Positions 1-7,696 of a stretch of 64,000 bases of DNA are shown here, piece after piece. A model generated the notes under the pieces. The model was given only the letters and a program-made list of their open reading frames with translations, made no database searches and was not told the origin of the DNA. Source of the stretch: Paenibacillus chitinolyticus NBRC 15660 (GTDB taxonomy: Bacteria; Bacillota; Bacilli; Paenibacillales; NBRC-103111); the NCBI RefSeq assembly GCF_000739915.1, contig NZ_BBJT01000005.1:1-64000 (forward strand), in the 5' to 3' direction. Every line of letters starts with the position of its first letter. Position 1 is the first letter of the stretch. The position numbers and the translations under genes were made by a program.

Positions 1-206
1 GTCGGAGCAGGCGTCGCCTCCGGCGCGGCGCTTCCCGCGGGAGGCGCTGCCGCGGTCGGGGATGCGGCGGCGTCTGCCGGCGTCTGCGCGGCGGTTGCGG
101 AGCCGAACGACTGCGCGGCAGGCTTCGGCGCCTCTTCTTTGCCGCAAGCGGCGGTCAGGAGCGCGGCGGCGAGAATCGTCAAGACCGTGCGAGTATAGTT
201 CATCAT
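1..206 (-). CDS. Lipoprotein, partial (C-terminus outside window)
   Basis: The first 68 codons of a minus-strand gene that runs off the left edge. The product opens with a short basic N-terminus, a hydrophobic stretch and the lipobox LTAAC followed by GKEE, so it should be a lipid-anchored extracellular protein. After the cysteine comes an Ala/Pro/Thr-rich linker, and no folded domain is visible. Two ATG codons are adjacent (206 and 203). A GGAGG lies at 212-216, so 203 has the better spacing. It sits 80 bp downstream of the FtsX-like permease on the same strand and probably belongs to the same ABC unit as its extracytoplasmic component. Substrate unknown. Confidence 0.75.
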   Translation of the reverse strand, partial: MMNYTRTVLTILAAALLTAACGKEEAPKPAAQSFGSATAAQTPADAAASPTAAAPPAGSAAPEATPAP

Positions 207-286
207 GGATTTCCTCCTATATATTTGAATGGGATTGCTGTCCGGTCTTTACGGACAGCCTGTCTGCTGCGCTGCTTGCAGCCAGT

Positions 287-1579
287 TCAGGAACGGAACA
301 GATACAGGGGGTCCACCCGGTAAACCTGCCAGGCCGGAATCGCCGAAGCGGCTATTCCCAGCAGGACGGCTCCTCCCGCCAAAAGCAGCTCGCCGGGCGC
401 AAGCGACCACGGATCGATCTGGATTCCCGCGAAGTCAAACAGCAGAGAGCTTGCGGCGGCTCCGGCGCTATGGCCAAGCAGAAGGCCGAAAAGCAGACCT
501 CCCGCGGTCAGAAAAACACCTTCGCCGACAAGCGCCGTCCACACGTAGCGTCCCGGCTTGCCGATCAGGCGCAGCAGCGCGACATCTTTGCGGCGTTCAC
601 TTGCCGCCGCGAGCAAAGACAGCAGCAGAGTCAAAGCGGCCAGAAGGACGCAAAGGTACGTAACGATCTGCACAACCTGGGTTCCTTTATCCACCACATT
701 GACGACATCCGCTACGGCCTTGCCGGTATACATGGCCTGAAGGCCCGTCATTGCGTCGTATTTGTTTTTGAGCGCTTGGGCGCCGAGAAGCGATTTCGGC
801 TTCACCATAAGTGCCGTCACTTCGCGGTCGTGCTGCGCCTCTTCCCCGTGGACCGCCCAGGCGTAGTCCAGCGTCGTGAACACGGCACGATCGTCGGGAG
901 AGTGCAGGGGCGGCAGGATGCCGACGACTTTGTACGAGAAAGCTTCATGCCCGTCGTGCTCGTCATGCCCTTCATGCTCGTTATGATCGCCCTGTGCGCC
1001 CTCACGGCTTGCGTCCGCATGCTCCCCGCTCTCTTTCTCATGGTGCTCCTCCGCATGCTCTCCCGCCGCTTCGGCGGAATGGACGAGGCCGTGCCCGCCC
1101 TTGAACGTATCTCCCACTTTCAAGCCGAGCGTGCGGGCGGCATGCGAACCGATAACCGCTTCGCCTAGCCCGCCGTACAAGCTTCCCGACGCGAGCTGTT
1201 TATCTCCGTACCGGACAGCGAAATACCCGGCGTCTACGCCGACTATGGGATAACCGTTCAGATTATCTCCCGTCGTTATGGCGAAAACTTCCTCCGCCTC
1301 GGCTTCTTTCTTCACCTGCTCGTATATGGCATTCGGAATATTCCCGGTCGGCGCCCCGATGTGATAGTAGGTGCTCATCGCAAGCTGGGTCTTGCTCCCC
1401 TCCGCGCCCATCGTAATCTCGAAAGGACCGTATCCTTTCTCGGCGCCTTTCTCCACGCCTTCGTTCCACATCAGCACGAAGAGCAGCAAAGCGGCCGTCA
1501 AGGCGACCGAAAGCATCGTTAAGATCGATAATGTTTTACGGTGAAGCGCATTGCGCCAGATAACCTGAAATACATTCAT
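287..1579 (-). CDS. FtsX/MacB-like ABC transporter permease with His-rich loop
   Basis: A 430-residue FtsX-type permease. It has a transmembrane helix near residues 17-37, a large extracytoplasmic domain (about 40-290), and three more helices in the C-terminal third (about 300-425), as in MacB, LolC/E and YtrF-type permeases. Residues 163-211 form an insertion with eleven histidines and many Asp/Glu (for example DHNEHEGHDEHDGHE), a likely metal-binding loop. The start codon overlaps the ATPase stop by four bases (ATGA), so the two are translationally coupled. These permeases usually act mechanically on substrates in the envelope and do not pump solutes through a pore. The His-rich loop suggests zinc or another divalent metal, which is inference only. 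Confidence 0.85.
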   Translation of the reverse strand: MNVFQVIWRNALHRKTLSILTMLSVALTAALLLFVLMWNEGVEKGAEKGYGPFEITMGAEGSKTQLAMSTYYHIGAPTGNIPNAIYEQVKKEAEAEEVFAITTGDNLNGYPIVGVDAGYFAVRYGDKQLASGSLYGGLGEAVIGSHAARTLGLKVGDTFKGGHGLVHSAEAAGEHAEEHHEKESGEHADASREGAQGDHNEHEGHDEHDGHEAFSYKVVGILPPLHSPDDRAVFTTLDYAWAVHGEEAQHDREVTALMVKPKSLLGAQALKNKYDAMTGLQAMYTGKAVADVVNVVDKGTQVVQIVTYLCVLLAALTLLLSLLAAASERRKDVALLRLIGKPGRYVWTALVGEGVFLTAGGLLFGLLLGHSAGAAASSLLFDFAGIQIDPWSLAPGELLLAGGAVLLGIAASAIPAWQVYRVDPLYLFRS

Positions 1580-2352
1580 CCCAGCTTTTCCCCTTTCCAG
1601 CCGGACGTCCCCAGGGGCTCAGCCATATTTCCCGGCAAAATAGGGTCGCGACCAGACCCGCCTGCCGGGTGGGCCGCTCCCTTCGGCGTGTACCACTCGT
1701 TAAGCTCCCCGATGTGCGTCCGCGTCCGAAACCCGGCCGCCAGTTCGAGATCATGGGTCACGACCAGCAGCGTCGCATTCGCGGATGCGGTAAGCTCAAG
1801 GAGAAGCCGCATCACGTCCTCGGCCGTTTCCCGGTCCAGGCTTCCCGTCGGCTCATCGGCCAGCACGATTTTCGGACTGCGGATCAGGGCCCGGATCATC
1901 GCCACCCTCTGCTGCTGTCCGCGGGACAGTTGACCGGGCAGATGGTTCATCCGGTCGGCCAGCCCGACGCGTTCGAACCATTCCGCTGTGAGTTCCCGCT
2001 TGCGGGATTTAGGCATTTTCACGGGCAAGGCCAGCTCCGCGTTCTGCCTGGCCGTCAGCGAGGCCATGAGGTGAAAATCTTGAAAGATAATTCCGACCTT
2101 CTCGGAACGGAAGCGGTCGCGCTGGGCCTGGGATTGGGCATGAAGAGGCACATCGTCGACAATTATCTGCCCTTCGTCCGGAGCGAGTACGCCGCAGAGC
2201 AAATGGAGCAGCGTACTTTTGCCGCTCCCGCTGGGACCGATTAACGCGAGCTGCTCGCCTTCCTCCACCTCCCATTCCGGAACGGATAAAATGGGGAGCT
2301 TCCCTTCGCCGGGCAGCCGGAACTGTTTTTTAACGCCTGTAAGCTTAATCAT
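1576..2352 (-). CDS. ABC transporter ATP-binding protein, LolD/MacB type
   Basis: A 258-residue ABC ATPase. It has Walker A GPSGSGKST, signature LSRGQQQRVAMIRAL, Walker B IVLADEPTGSLD and H-loop VVTHD. The order and the SRGQQQR signature fit the LolD/FtsE/MacB family that partners FtsX-type permeases, and the permease follows with an ATGA overlap. About 45 residues beyond the H-loop region form a Gly/Pro-rich tail not needed for ATPase function. The RBS GGAGG lies 10 bases before the ATG. Only about 20 bases separate the start from an upstream hairpin, so a private promoter has little room. Confidence 0.9.
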   Translation of the reverse strand: MIKLTGVKKQFRLPGEGKLPILSVPEWEVEEGEQLALIGPSGSGKSTLLHLLCGVLAPDEGQIIVDDVPLHAQSQAQRDRFRSEKVGIIFQDFHLMASLTARQNAELALPVKMPKSRKRELTAEWFERVGLADRMNHLPGQLSRGQQQRVAMIRALIRSPKIVLADEPTGSLDRETAEDVMRLLLELTASANATLLVVTHDLELAAGFRTRTHIGELNEWYTPKGAAHPAGGSGRDPILPGNMAEPLGTSGWKGEKLG

Positions 2353-2371
2353 CTTGTATCAGCCTCCATTG

Positions 2372-2404
2372 AAAACGGACAGGAGCTTTATGCCCCTGTC
2401 CGTC
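2372..2404 (-). terminator. Hairpin between phoA and the ABC operon
   Basis: On the minus strand ACGGACAGG pairs with CCTGTCCGT around a loop of about 12 bases, followed by a short TTTTC run. It ends phoA transcription at least partly. Because it stands about 20 bp before the ABC ATPase start, it may act as an attenuator that lowers read-through into the ABC genes. Confidence 0.6.
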
Positions 2405-2435
2405 GGATGATGCCGGCACTGCTCCGCCCGGCCGA

Positions 2436-4169
2436 TTATTTCAGCTTAATCCGCTCGGAGAGCGCGTCCCATGTCAAGTTTTTGCCCGTAAGCTTGTTGA
2501 ATGCTTCCAGCGGAAGATAGAGGACGTTGTTATCGATGTTCGCTTGGAAGCCGCTTGCCTGGCCGTTCAAGGCCGCTGCCTGCGTATCGATATTTACGGA
2601 AAGATTGCTGCCGCCCGCGCTCAGAACGACTTCGCGAGAATCTCCGTTCCATTTCACTTGGGCACCCAGCGTTTCAGCCAGCGCTCTGGCCGGATAAAGA
2701 ACCGCGCCTTCGCGGGTTATTTTGAATTTCGGGTACACATATTCGCTTTGCAGCTTGTCTGTCGCCGCTTTCAAATCGATACCCGCCACGGAAGCCACGG
2801 CGCGTGCGATCTCGGTGTTGTCGATCTGGCCTTTGACCTTCTCGGCGATAGGACCATACGCCCATACGCCCACGTCGACAGCGGAATGTCCGTGTCCGGA
2901 CCAGCCTACGAGATAACGCTTGGACATCACGGCGTTAAATGCGCCTTCCTGCTTGTACGAAGAGCCGTCTCCGGCGAGAATGAATTTCGCTTCATCATCA
3001 GTCAGATCCGTATGGCCGGTATATTTGGCTACGAGCGCTTTTACGTCTTCGATGGTTTTGGCGTTTTTGAGTTCTCCGCCGATCAGTTCCGACGATTTTT
3101 GCTGGTCGTCCCAAGCGTCCACGTTGATCTCATAAATATTGTCGCGGGAAAGCGACAGGCCGCCGGTTTCATGATCCGCCGTTACGACGACGGACGTGTT
3201 GCCGTCTTTTTTCGCAAATTCCATGGCTACTTTAACGGCTGCGTCAAAATCGAGCATTTCCTGCACGACGGACGGCAGATCGTTCGCATGTCCCGCATGG
3301 TCGATGCGTCCGCCTTCCACCATCATCGTAAACCCTTTCGGATTCGTGGAAAGAATGTCGATCGCTTTGCTGGTCATTTCCGCGAGATTAGGGACGGTAT
3401 TCGTGCGGTCCAGCACATAATCCACGTGAGAGTTTCCGAACAGGCCGAGCGCTTTTCCGGTTTTGCCGTCCAACGATGCCAGCCCCTGCTTGTCGTACAC
3501 GACTTTGTAGCCTTCTTTTTCGAAGTCCGGAATGATCGTTTTGTCCGTACGCTTGCCCTTCTCTTCCTTGCTCAGGAAAAACTGCTTGCCGCCGCCGAAC
3601 AGCACGTCCACATTTCCGTCGTTCAAATATTGGGACGCGATGGCGCTCTCGTTGTCGCGGTTGCGCACGTGAGAAGCGTATACGGCCGGTGTAGCGTGAG
3701 TGATACGAGCGGTGGTGACGAGTCCCGTCGCTTTGCCCGCCAGCTCGGAAGCTTCGATCACGGAAGCGAACGGCTTGGACACGTCTTCGTTCGAAACGCT
3801 GATCGCGGCGTTGTACGTTTTATTACCCGTTGCGAAAGCCGTTCCCGCCGAAGCGGAGTCGGTCACTTCACCGGAAACGATTGTGCCGCCGTCTTCTCCC
3901 CGGTCCGCATATGTAGTGGCTTGTCCAACGAAGTAGGAGTCTAGCTCCAAATGATCTTTGCCCAGCTTATTTTTGGAAAACGTACGTCCGGCCGACACCT
4001 GGGCCGGTCCCATTCCGTCGCCGATCAGCACGATCACATTCTTGGATGCCGCCTTCTGTTCTTTCTCTGCTGCCGTTGTGCCTGCGGCCAGTGCGCCGCT
4101 TGCCAGCGTGAGTGGAAGAAGTGCGATTGCCGTTCCGGCAATCATCGAACGATGAATGATCTTTTTCAA
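2436..4169 (-). CDS. phoA: Secreted alkaline phosphatase with C-terminal stalk-like domain
   Basis: Alkaline phosphatase (phosphomonoester hydrolysis outside the membrane). Family motifs in order: VIVLIGDGMG (metal), TDSASAGTAFATG with the phosphorylated serine, THATPAVYASHV, MVEGGRIDHAGHAND, VTADHETGG and SGHGHSAVDVGVW. A Sec signal peptide ends near SGALAA. After about residue 450 comes a segment with ARALAETLGAQVKWNG and a repeat-like end, typical of the copper-amine-oxidase-N-like stalk domain that many Paenibacillus exoenzymes carry. I choose the TTG at 4169 as start: GGAGGGG lies six bases upstream and the product then begins MKKIIHRS. An ATG at 4208 has no RBS. A lone TTTAACA-type half-site (4255-4261) is too little to call a Pho box. 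Confidence 0.9.
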   Translation of the reverse strand: MKKIIHRSMIAGTAIALLPLTLASGALAAGTTAAEKEQKAASKNVIVLIGDGMGPAQVSAGRTFSKNKLGKDHLELDSYFVGQATTYADRGEDGGTIVSGEVTDSASAGTAFATGNKTYNAAISVSNEDVSKPFASVIEASELAGKATGLVTTARITHATPAVYASHVRNRDNESAIASQYLNDGNVDVLFGGGKQFFLSKEEKGKRTDKTIIPDFEKEGYKVVYDKQGLASLDGKTGKALGLFGNSHVDYVLDRTNTVPNLAEMTSKAIDILSTNPKGFTMMVEGGRIDHAGHANDLPSVVQEMLDFDAAVKVAMEFAKKDGNTSVVVTADHETGGLSLSRDNIYEINVDAWDDQQKSSELIGGELKNAKTIEDVKALVAKYTGHTDLTDDEAKFILAGDGSSYKQEGAFNAVMSKRYLVGWSGHGHSAVDVGVWAYGPIAEKVKGQIDNTEIARAVASVAGIDLKAATDKLQSEYVYPKFKITREGAVLYPARALAETLGAQVKWNGDSREVVLSAGGSNLSVNIDTQAAALNGQASGFQANIDNNVLYLPLEAFNKLTGKNLTWDALSERIKLK

Positions 4170-4263
4170 AAGAATCCCCTCCGACTTTAAGTTCCCAACA
4201 AGTTTCATCGTACGGCTTTATTATTTCCGACAGTTAAAAGAAAGCGCGCAAGTTTGTTAAATT

Positions 4264-4302
4264 AAGGGGATACTATTAAGCCGATGTAAAAAGGGGATAC
4301 TA
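4264..4302. repeat. 12-bp direct repeat AAGGGGATACTA, two copies
   Basis: AAGGGGATACTA occurs at 4264-4275 and exactly again at 4291-4302, 27 bases apart, in the short region between the divergent phoA and MFS genes. The second copy ends 30 bases before the MFS start. A tandem operator for a regulator of the exporter is the simplest reading. No regulator gene is adjacent. Confidence 0.5.
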
Positions 4303-4331
4303 CCGGTAACCAGAAGGACAGGAGAACGGAG

Positions 4332-5540
4332 ATGGCTACGAACCGGAAATCCAAGAAAAAACCGCTCTGGACCCGAGACTTTGCGGTGACCTCCCTTTCG
4401 AACCTGCTTTTATTTTTCAGTTTTCAACTGCTCATTCCGACCATTCCCCTTTACGCGGCCGGTATTGGCGGCGGGCAGACCCAGATCGGGCTTGCCATGG
4501 GCACTTTTACCGTCGCCTCTCTGCTGACTCGCCCGTTCGCGGGCAAAGCGTTGGACACGATCGGCAGGAGGCATGTGCTTTCCGCGGGACTCGCCCTGTG
4601 CGGGCTGGCCGTGCTCGGTTATTCGGCAGCCGCCGTTGTCGCTATGCTGCTCGCGCTCCGTTTTATTCACGGAATCGGCTGGGGAATTTCCACCACCTCG
4701 CTCGGGACGGTGATTTCGGATATCGTCCCTTCCGAACGCCGGGGCGAAGGGATGGGCATCTACGGATTGTCCAATACGATGGCGATGGCCTTGGCCCCCT
4801 TGACGGGCCTCTGGATCGCCGCGGAGTACGGTTTTCACCCGTTGTTCATTTTTTCCACCGTTCTCGCTTTCTCGGCTTTGCTGCTCTCCCTGTTTATCCG
4901 TTCGGAGCGTAAAAAACCACCCGCTTCTTCCGGCCCCTTCTCCTGGCGCGGGTTCCGCAAGGGGCTGATCGAGCCGGGTGCGCTGCTTCCGTCCCTTCTG
5001 CTGTTTTGTACGGCCGTTTGCTATGGCGGAATCGTCACTTTCCTCACCCTGTTCGGTAAAGAAGCCAGTATCGGCAACGTCGGCTGGTTCTTCGTCTGCA
5101 ATGCGGTCATGCTGCTGATCACCCGTCCGCTGACGGGACTGGTCTATGACCGCAAGGGGCCCGCGTGGGTGCTGTTTCCGGGCGCCTTCTTTACCGGCGC
5201 GGGTCTGTGGCTGCTCTCCTACGCCCATTCCGCGTCGTCGCTTGCCGCAGCCGCGGCTGTCTTCGGCGCGGGGTTCGGCTCCGTGCAGCCGGCCCTGCTG
5301 GCGTGGACGATCGACCGGACGGCGCCGTCCAGGAGGGGAGCGGCCAACAGCACGTTCTACTCCGCCAACGATCTGGGCATCGGGACCGGTTCGATGCTGC
5401 TCGGCGCCTTCGCTTCCCTTGTCGGCAGCTACGGGGCCGCCTACCGCTGGTCCGTCCTGCTCATCGTGCTGCTGATCGTCATTTACAGCGTCTATCTGCT
5501 GCTGACACGGCGTAAAAGCACGCAGCTTAAAGCGGCTTAA
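4332..5540 (+). CDS. MFS transporter (drug-exporter type)
   Basis: A 402-residue major facilitator superfamily protein with about 12 predicted helices. The loop between helices 2 and 3 carries AGKALDTIGRRHVLSAG, matching the MFS motif A (G-x3-D-x2-GRR). Helix 4-5 contains the GIGWGISTTSLGT / SERRGEGMGIYG region typical of exporters. The Lys-rich N-terminus (NRKSKKKP) is cytoplasmic. The RBS AGGAG lies before the ATG. It is divergent from phoA and monocistronic, closed by a bidirectional terminator. Family members export small hydrophobic compounds, and the substrate cannot be read from sequence. The 12-bp repeat upstream may be its operator. Confidence 0.85.
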   Translation: MATNRKSKKKPLWTRDFAVTSLSNLLLFFSFQLLIPTIPLYAAGIGGGQTQIGLAMGTFTVASLLTRPFAGKALDTIGRRHVLSAGLALCGLAVLGYSAAAVVAMLLALRFIHGIGWGISTTSLGTVISDIVPSERRGEGMGIYGLSNTMAMALAPLTGLWIAAEYGFHPLFIFSTVLAFSALLLSLFIRSERKKPPASSGPFSWRGFRKGLIEPGALLPSLLLFCTAVCYGGIVTFLTLFGKEASIGNVGWFFVCNAVMLLITRPLTGLVYDRKGPAWVLFPGAFFTGAGLWLLSYAHSASSLAAAAAVFGAGFGSVQPALLAWTIDRTAPSRRGAANSTFYSANDLGIGTGSMLLGAFASLVGSYGAAYRWSVLLIVLLIVIYSVYLLLTRRKSTQLKAA

Positions 5541-5756
5541 CGCAGCTCGAGGCGGCTCGAGGCAGCTTAACCCAGACACCCGGCAAACCGGGCGCACGCC
5601 GCGCAAAAACAAAACACCTCGCGATCCCGCACAGGCAGGGCCCCGGCGCACGATGCGAGGTCACATGCCGGCCGTCAACCATGTGCGATACGTCCGTCAC
5701 AAGCTGACGCTGCATCAGATGCAAGCTGCAGGCTTGCCAAATTACTCGAGCCCAAA

Positions 5757-5795
5757 TAAAAACCGCCGCTACTCCAGGAGTAACGGCGGTTTTTG
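5757..5795. terminator. Bidirectional terminator between convergent genes
   Basis: AAAACCGCCG..TACTC pairs with AGTAACGGCGGTTTT around a CAGG loop. A-run and T-run flank it, so it works on both strands, between the MFS gene and the FhuF-like gene. The remaining gap (5541-5756) holds imperfect GGCTCGAGGC-like repeats and an ACCTCGC/GCGAGGT inverted repeat, but no gene I can support. Confidence 0.85.
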
Positions 5796-5850
5796 GTGCG
5801 CGAGGGGGTTCAACGACCGGGACCGCAGATGCAGCCGGCTTGCCCGCAGT

Positions 5851-6675
5851 CTACTTGCTACGGGCCGAAATAATTTCTTCCGCACGGCGGGAACGATGTT
5901 CTTCCGTAATGGCCGGACACGTGTAACAGTAGGTGCCCGTCAGCTTGTAATACAGACAACAGCGGTATTTCATACGCACCGTTTTGCCTTCGTTATAAAC
6001 GTCGGGCACAAACTTGAAAGGAAGATCCAGCGGATGCCTGTCCCGGACTCCCGAACGTTCGAACCAGGCAGGGTCCGAGCCCCCGACGACATATTCATAG
6101 TCTTCCCGAAGAAGATATTTAAGTTCTTCCGTGGAAGCCTTATCCATCCAATTATCATAGCTTCGTTGCAGCGTTAATGCCGCGTATGACCACTGGGAGT
6201 GTTTATCTATCCCGGTCAGTTCTCGGAGCCTTTGAAAAACAGGCTTCATATAAGAATCGAACAGGCTGCCGACCAGATGTGCCCGCCTCTCTTCCCGCGG
6301 AAGTTCCGGCACCACAAAGGTTGAGGGGCTTCCACTCAGATGCAAGTAAAACGATTCTCCATCGTACTGGATGGACGTTGAAGCCGGATCCAGCGGCAAT
6401 GCGATGTTATGGTGCGACATGGCGTGAAGAAAAGCGGCCGGAATCAGGCTCAGGTAGCTCGACAGAGTGGCGCCGATTGCCCGAAGGTGTTCGGTTTTAT
6501 ATACATCCTTGTAATGCCCGATTATTTCCTCCAAGCCTTCCTGCAAAAAATCGCTTTCTCCGGTCGTGTTCTCAAGGAGTTTCTCTCCGCCTAGATGGAC
6601 CCGAAACTGTTTGGCATAAAATTCCCGGAATTTCGCCGGATCTTCCGTCCATGCGTGATTGTTTTCCGTCTGCAC
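5851..6675 (-). CDS. FhuF-like (2Fe-2S) siderophore/iron reductase family protein
   Basis: A FhuF-family protein, thought to reduce ferric iron from siderophores in the cytoplasm. The C-terminus has CCLYYKLTGTYCYTCP, the family Cys-Cys...Cys-x2-Cys pattern that binds a 2Fe-2S cluster. The preceding part (LSGSPSTFVVPELP and similar) fits the IucA/IucC/FhuF C-terminal type fold. The start is uncertain. I take GTG at 6675 because a Fur-like box at 6744-6758 would otherwise lie inside the coding region. ATG at 6777 and GTG at 6684 are alternatives. The product is then 274 residues, normal for the family. Regulation by Fur and iron is likely. Confidence 0.75.
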   Translation of the reverse strand: MQTENNHAWTEDPAKFREFYAKQFRVHLGGEKLLENTTGESDFLQEGLEEIIGHYKDVYKTEHLRAIGATLSSYLSLIPAAFLHAMSHHNIALPLDPASTSIQYDGESFYLHLSGSPSTFVVPELPREERRAHLVGSLFDSYMKPVFQRLRELTGIDKHSQWSYAALTLQRSYDNWMDKASTEELKYLLREDYEYVVGGSDPAWFERSGVRDRHPLDLPFKFVPDVYNEGKTVRMKYRCCLYYKLTGTYCYTCPAITEEHRSRRAEEIISARSK

Positions 6676-6743
6676 ATCTCTCACCGCCTGTAAAATCAGC
6701 CTGCCGGGTCGGCAGTGCCTTGTCTTCACTACTTTCACGAAAA

Positions 6744-6758
6744 TGAGAACCGTTATCA
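6744..6758 (-). promoter_or_regulatory. Fur-box-like palindrome
   Basis: TGAGAACCGTTATCA resembles the 7-1-7 Fur core TGATAATNATTATCA in 11 of 14 symmetric positions. It lies about 70 bases before the chosen start of the FhuF-like gene, in the expected promoter region. Confidence 0.55.
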
Positions 6759-6795
6759 ATTGTGTCCATCTTACCATATCGCATCCGGCATGAAA

Positions 6796-6823
6796 AGACC
6801 GGCCCCGAAGGACCGGCCGTTTG
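6796..6823 (-). terminator. Terminator of the TerC gene
   Basis: On the minus strand ACGGCCGGTCC pairs with GGGCCGGTC around a TTC loop, followed by TTTTC. It stands between the TerC gene and the FhuF-like gene and separates their transcripts. Confidence 0.8.
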
Positions 6824-6877
6824 AATAATCAGACTCCGCATGCGTCTTGGAAAAGCAGGCTAGACTGCGATGCCGTG

Positions 6878-7549
6878 TCAGAACACGGTTTTTCTTTTGG
6901 CCGGAAGCAGCCATTTTTTCAAGAGACCGATGCCTACGACCAGAACGGCCCCCAGCCACGGAACCGGCCAATGCGGCCATTCCCCGAGAAGCCAGCCGCT
7001 CAGCTTCGCATCGCTAAGGAACATCTCTCCGGCGGTAAAGCCCAGAACGGCGGCCCCCATGTAAATGAGTACCGGCATCTTTTCCAGAAGCTCCACGACA
7101 ACGGCGCTTCCCCAGATGATGATGGGTATGCTCAGGCCGATCCCCAGGATCAGAATGGTCAGATTATTCCCGGCAGCGGCGGCAATCGCCAGTACATTGT
7201 CCAAACTCATGACGAAATCGGCCGCGATGATCGTCCAGACCGCCTTCGACAGGGTGCTGGCCTGCAGAACGGACGAATGGGCATCGTTGTCCATCAGCAG
7301 CTTCACGGCGATCCAGAGCAGGAATACCGAGCCTGCCGCCTGGATAAAGGGGATTTTCAGAACGCCCACGGCGATAATGGTCAAAATGAGCCGCAGGGCG
7401 ATCGCGCCGAACGCTCCCCACCATACGGCCTGCCTGCGCTGTGCGGCCGGCAGATTTTTGCTTGCCATCGCGATGACGACGGCATTGTCTCCGCTGAGTA
7501 CGATGTTGATCAGCATGATTTGCAGAAACAGTCCCAACTGTTCAAGCAC
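6878..7549 (-). CDS. TerC family integral membrane protein (YjbE-like)
   Basis: A TerC-family membrane protein with about seven helices. The metal-site motifs INIVLSGDNAVVIAMA and AADFVMSLDNVLAIAAA hold the paired acidic residues and asparagines of the family. Bacillus members (YjbE, YceF) serve manganese efflux and metallation of secreted enzymes, so a Mn role is likely here. I choose GTG at 7549: GGGGAG lies seven bases upstream and the protein then starts MLEQLGLFLQI like YjbE. The ATG at 7594 would add 15 unlikely residues. I looked for a yybP-ykoY manganese riboswitch upstream and did not find one. Confidence 0.85.
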   Translation of the reverse strand: MLEQLGLFLQIMLINIVLSGDNAVVIAMASKNLPAAQRRQAVWWGAFGAIALRLILTIIAVGVLKIPFIQAAGSVFLLWIAVKLLMDNDAHSSVLQASTLSKAVWTIIAADFVMSLDNVLAIAAAAGNNLTILILGIGLSIPIIIWGSAVVVELLEKMPVLIYMGAAVLGFTAGEMFLSDAKLSGWLLGEWPHWPVPWLGAVLVVGIGLLKKWLLPAKRKTVF

Positions 7550-7696
7550 ACCGCTTCTCCCCTTCCGCATCAGGCTCCACTGCAGTCCAAGCAAAGCCGC
7601 CTAGACCTAGAGCTTAAAGCTGCCCGCAGCCTGCCGCCGCCTCACATTCCCGGATCGGTCACCTTCCTTCTCCTCATCCGTCCGTGACGGAAGGAA

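Noticed and set aside
62-1168. Plus-strand open frame over the lipoprotein and permease
   Set aside because: It overlaps two supported genes on the minus strand. The Arg/Ser-rich composition is typical of antisense translation.
4231-4261. Pho box upstream of phoA
   Set aside because: Two half-sites TTTAACA and TTTTAACT occur but not on an 11-base period, so the evidence is insufficient.
7550-7696. yybP-ykoY manganese riboswitch upstream of TerC
   Set aside because: Considered because TerC genes often carry it. The region is only 147 bases and lacks the conserved core. GGGGAG here is the RBS.
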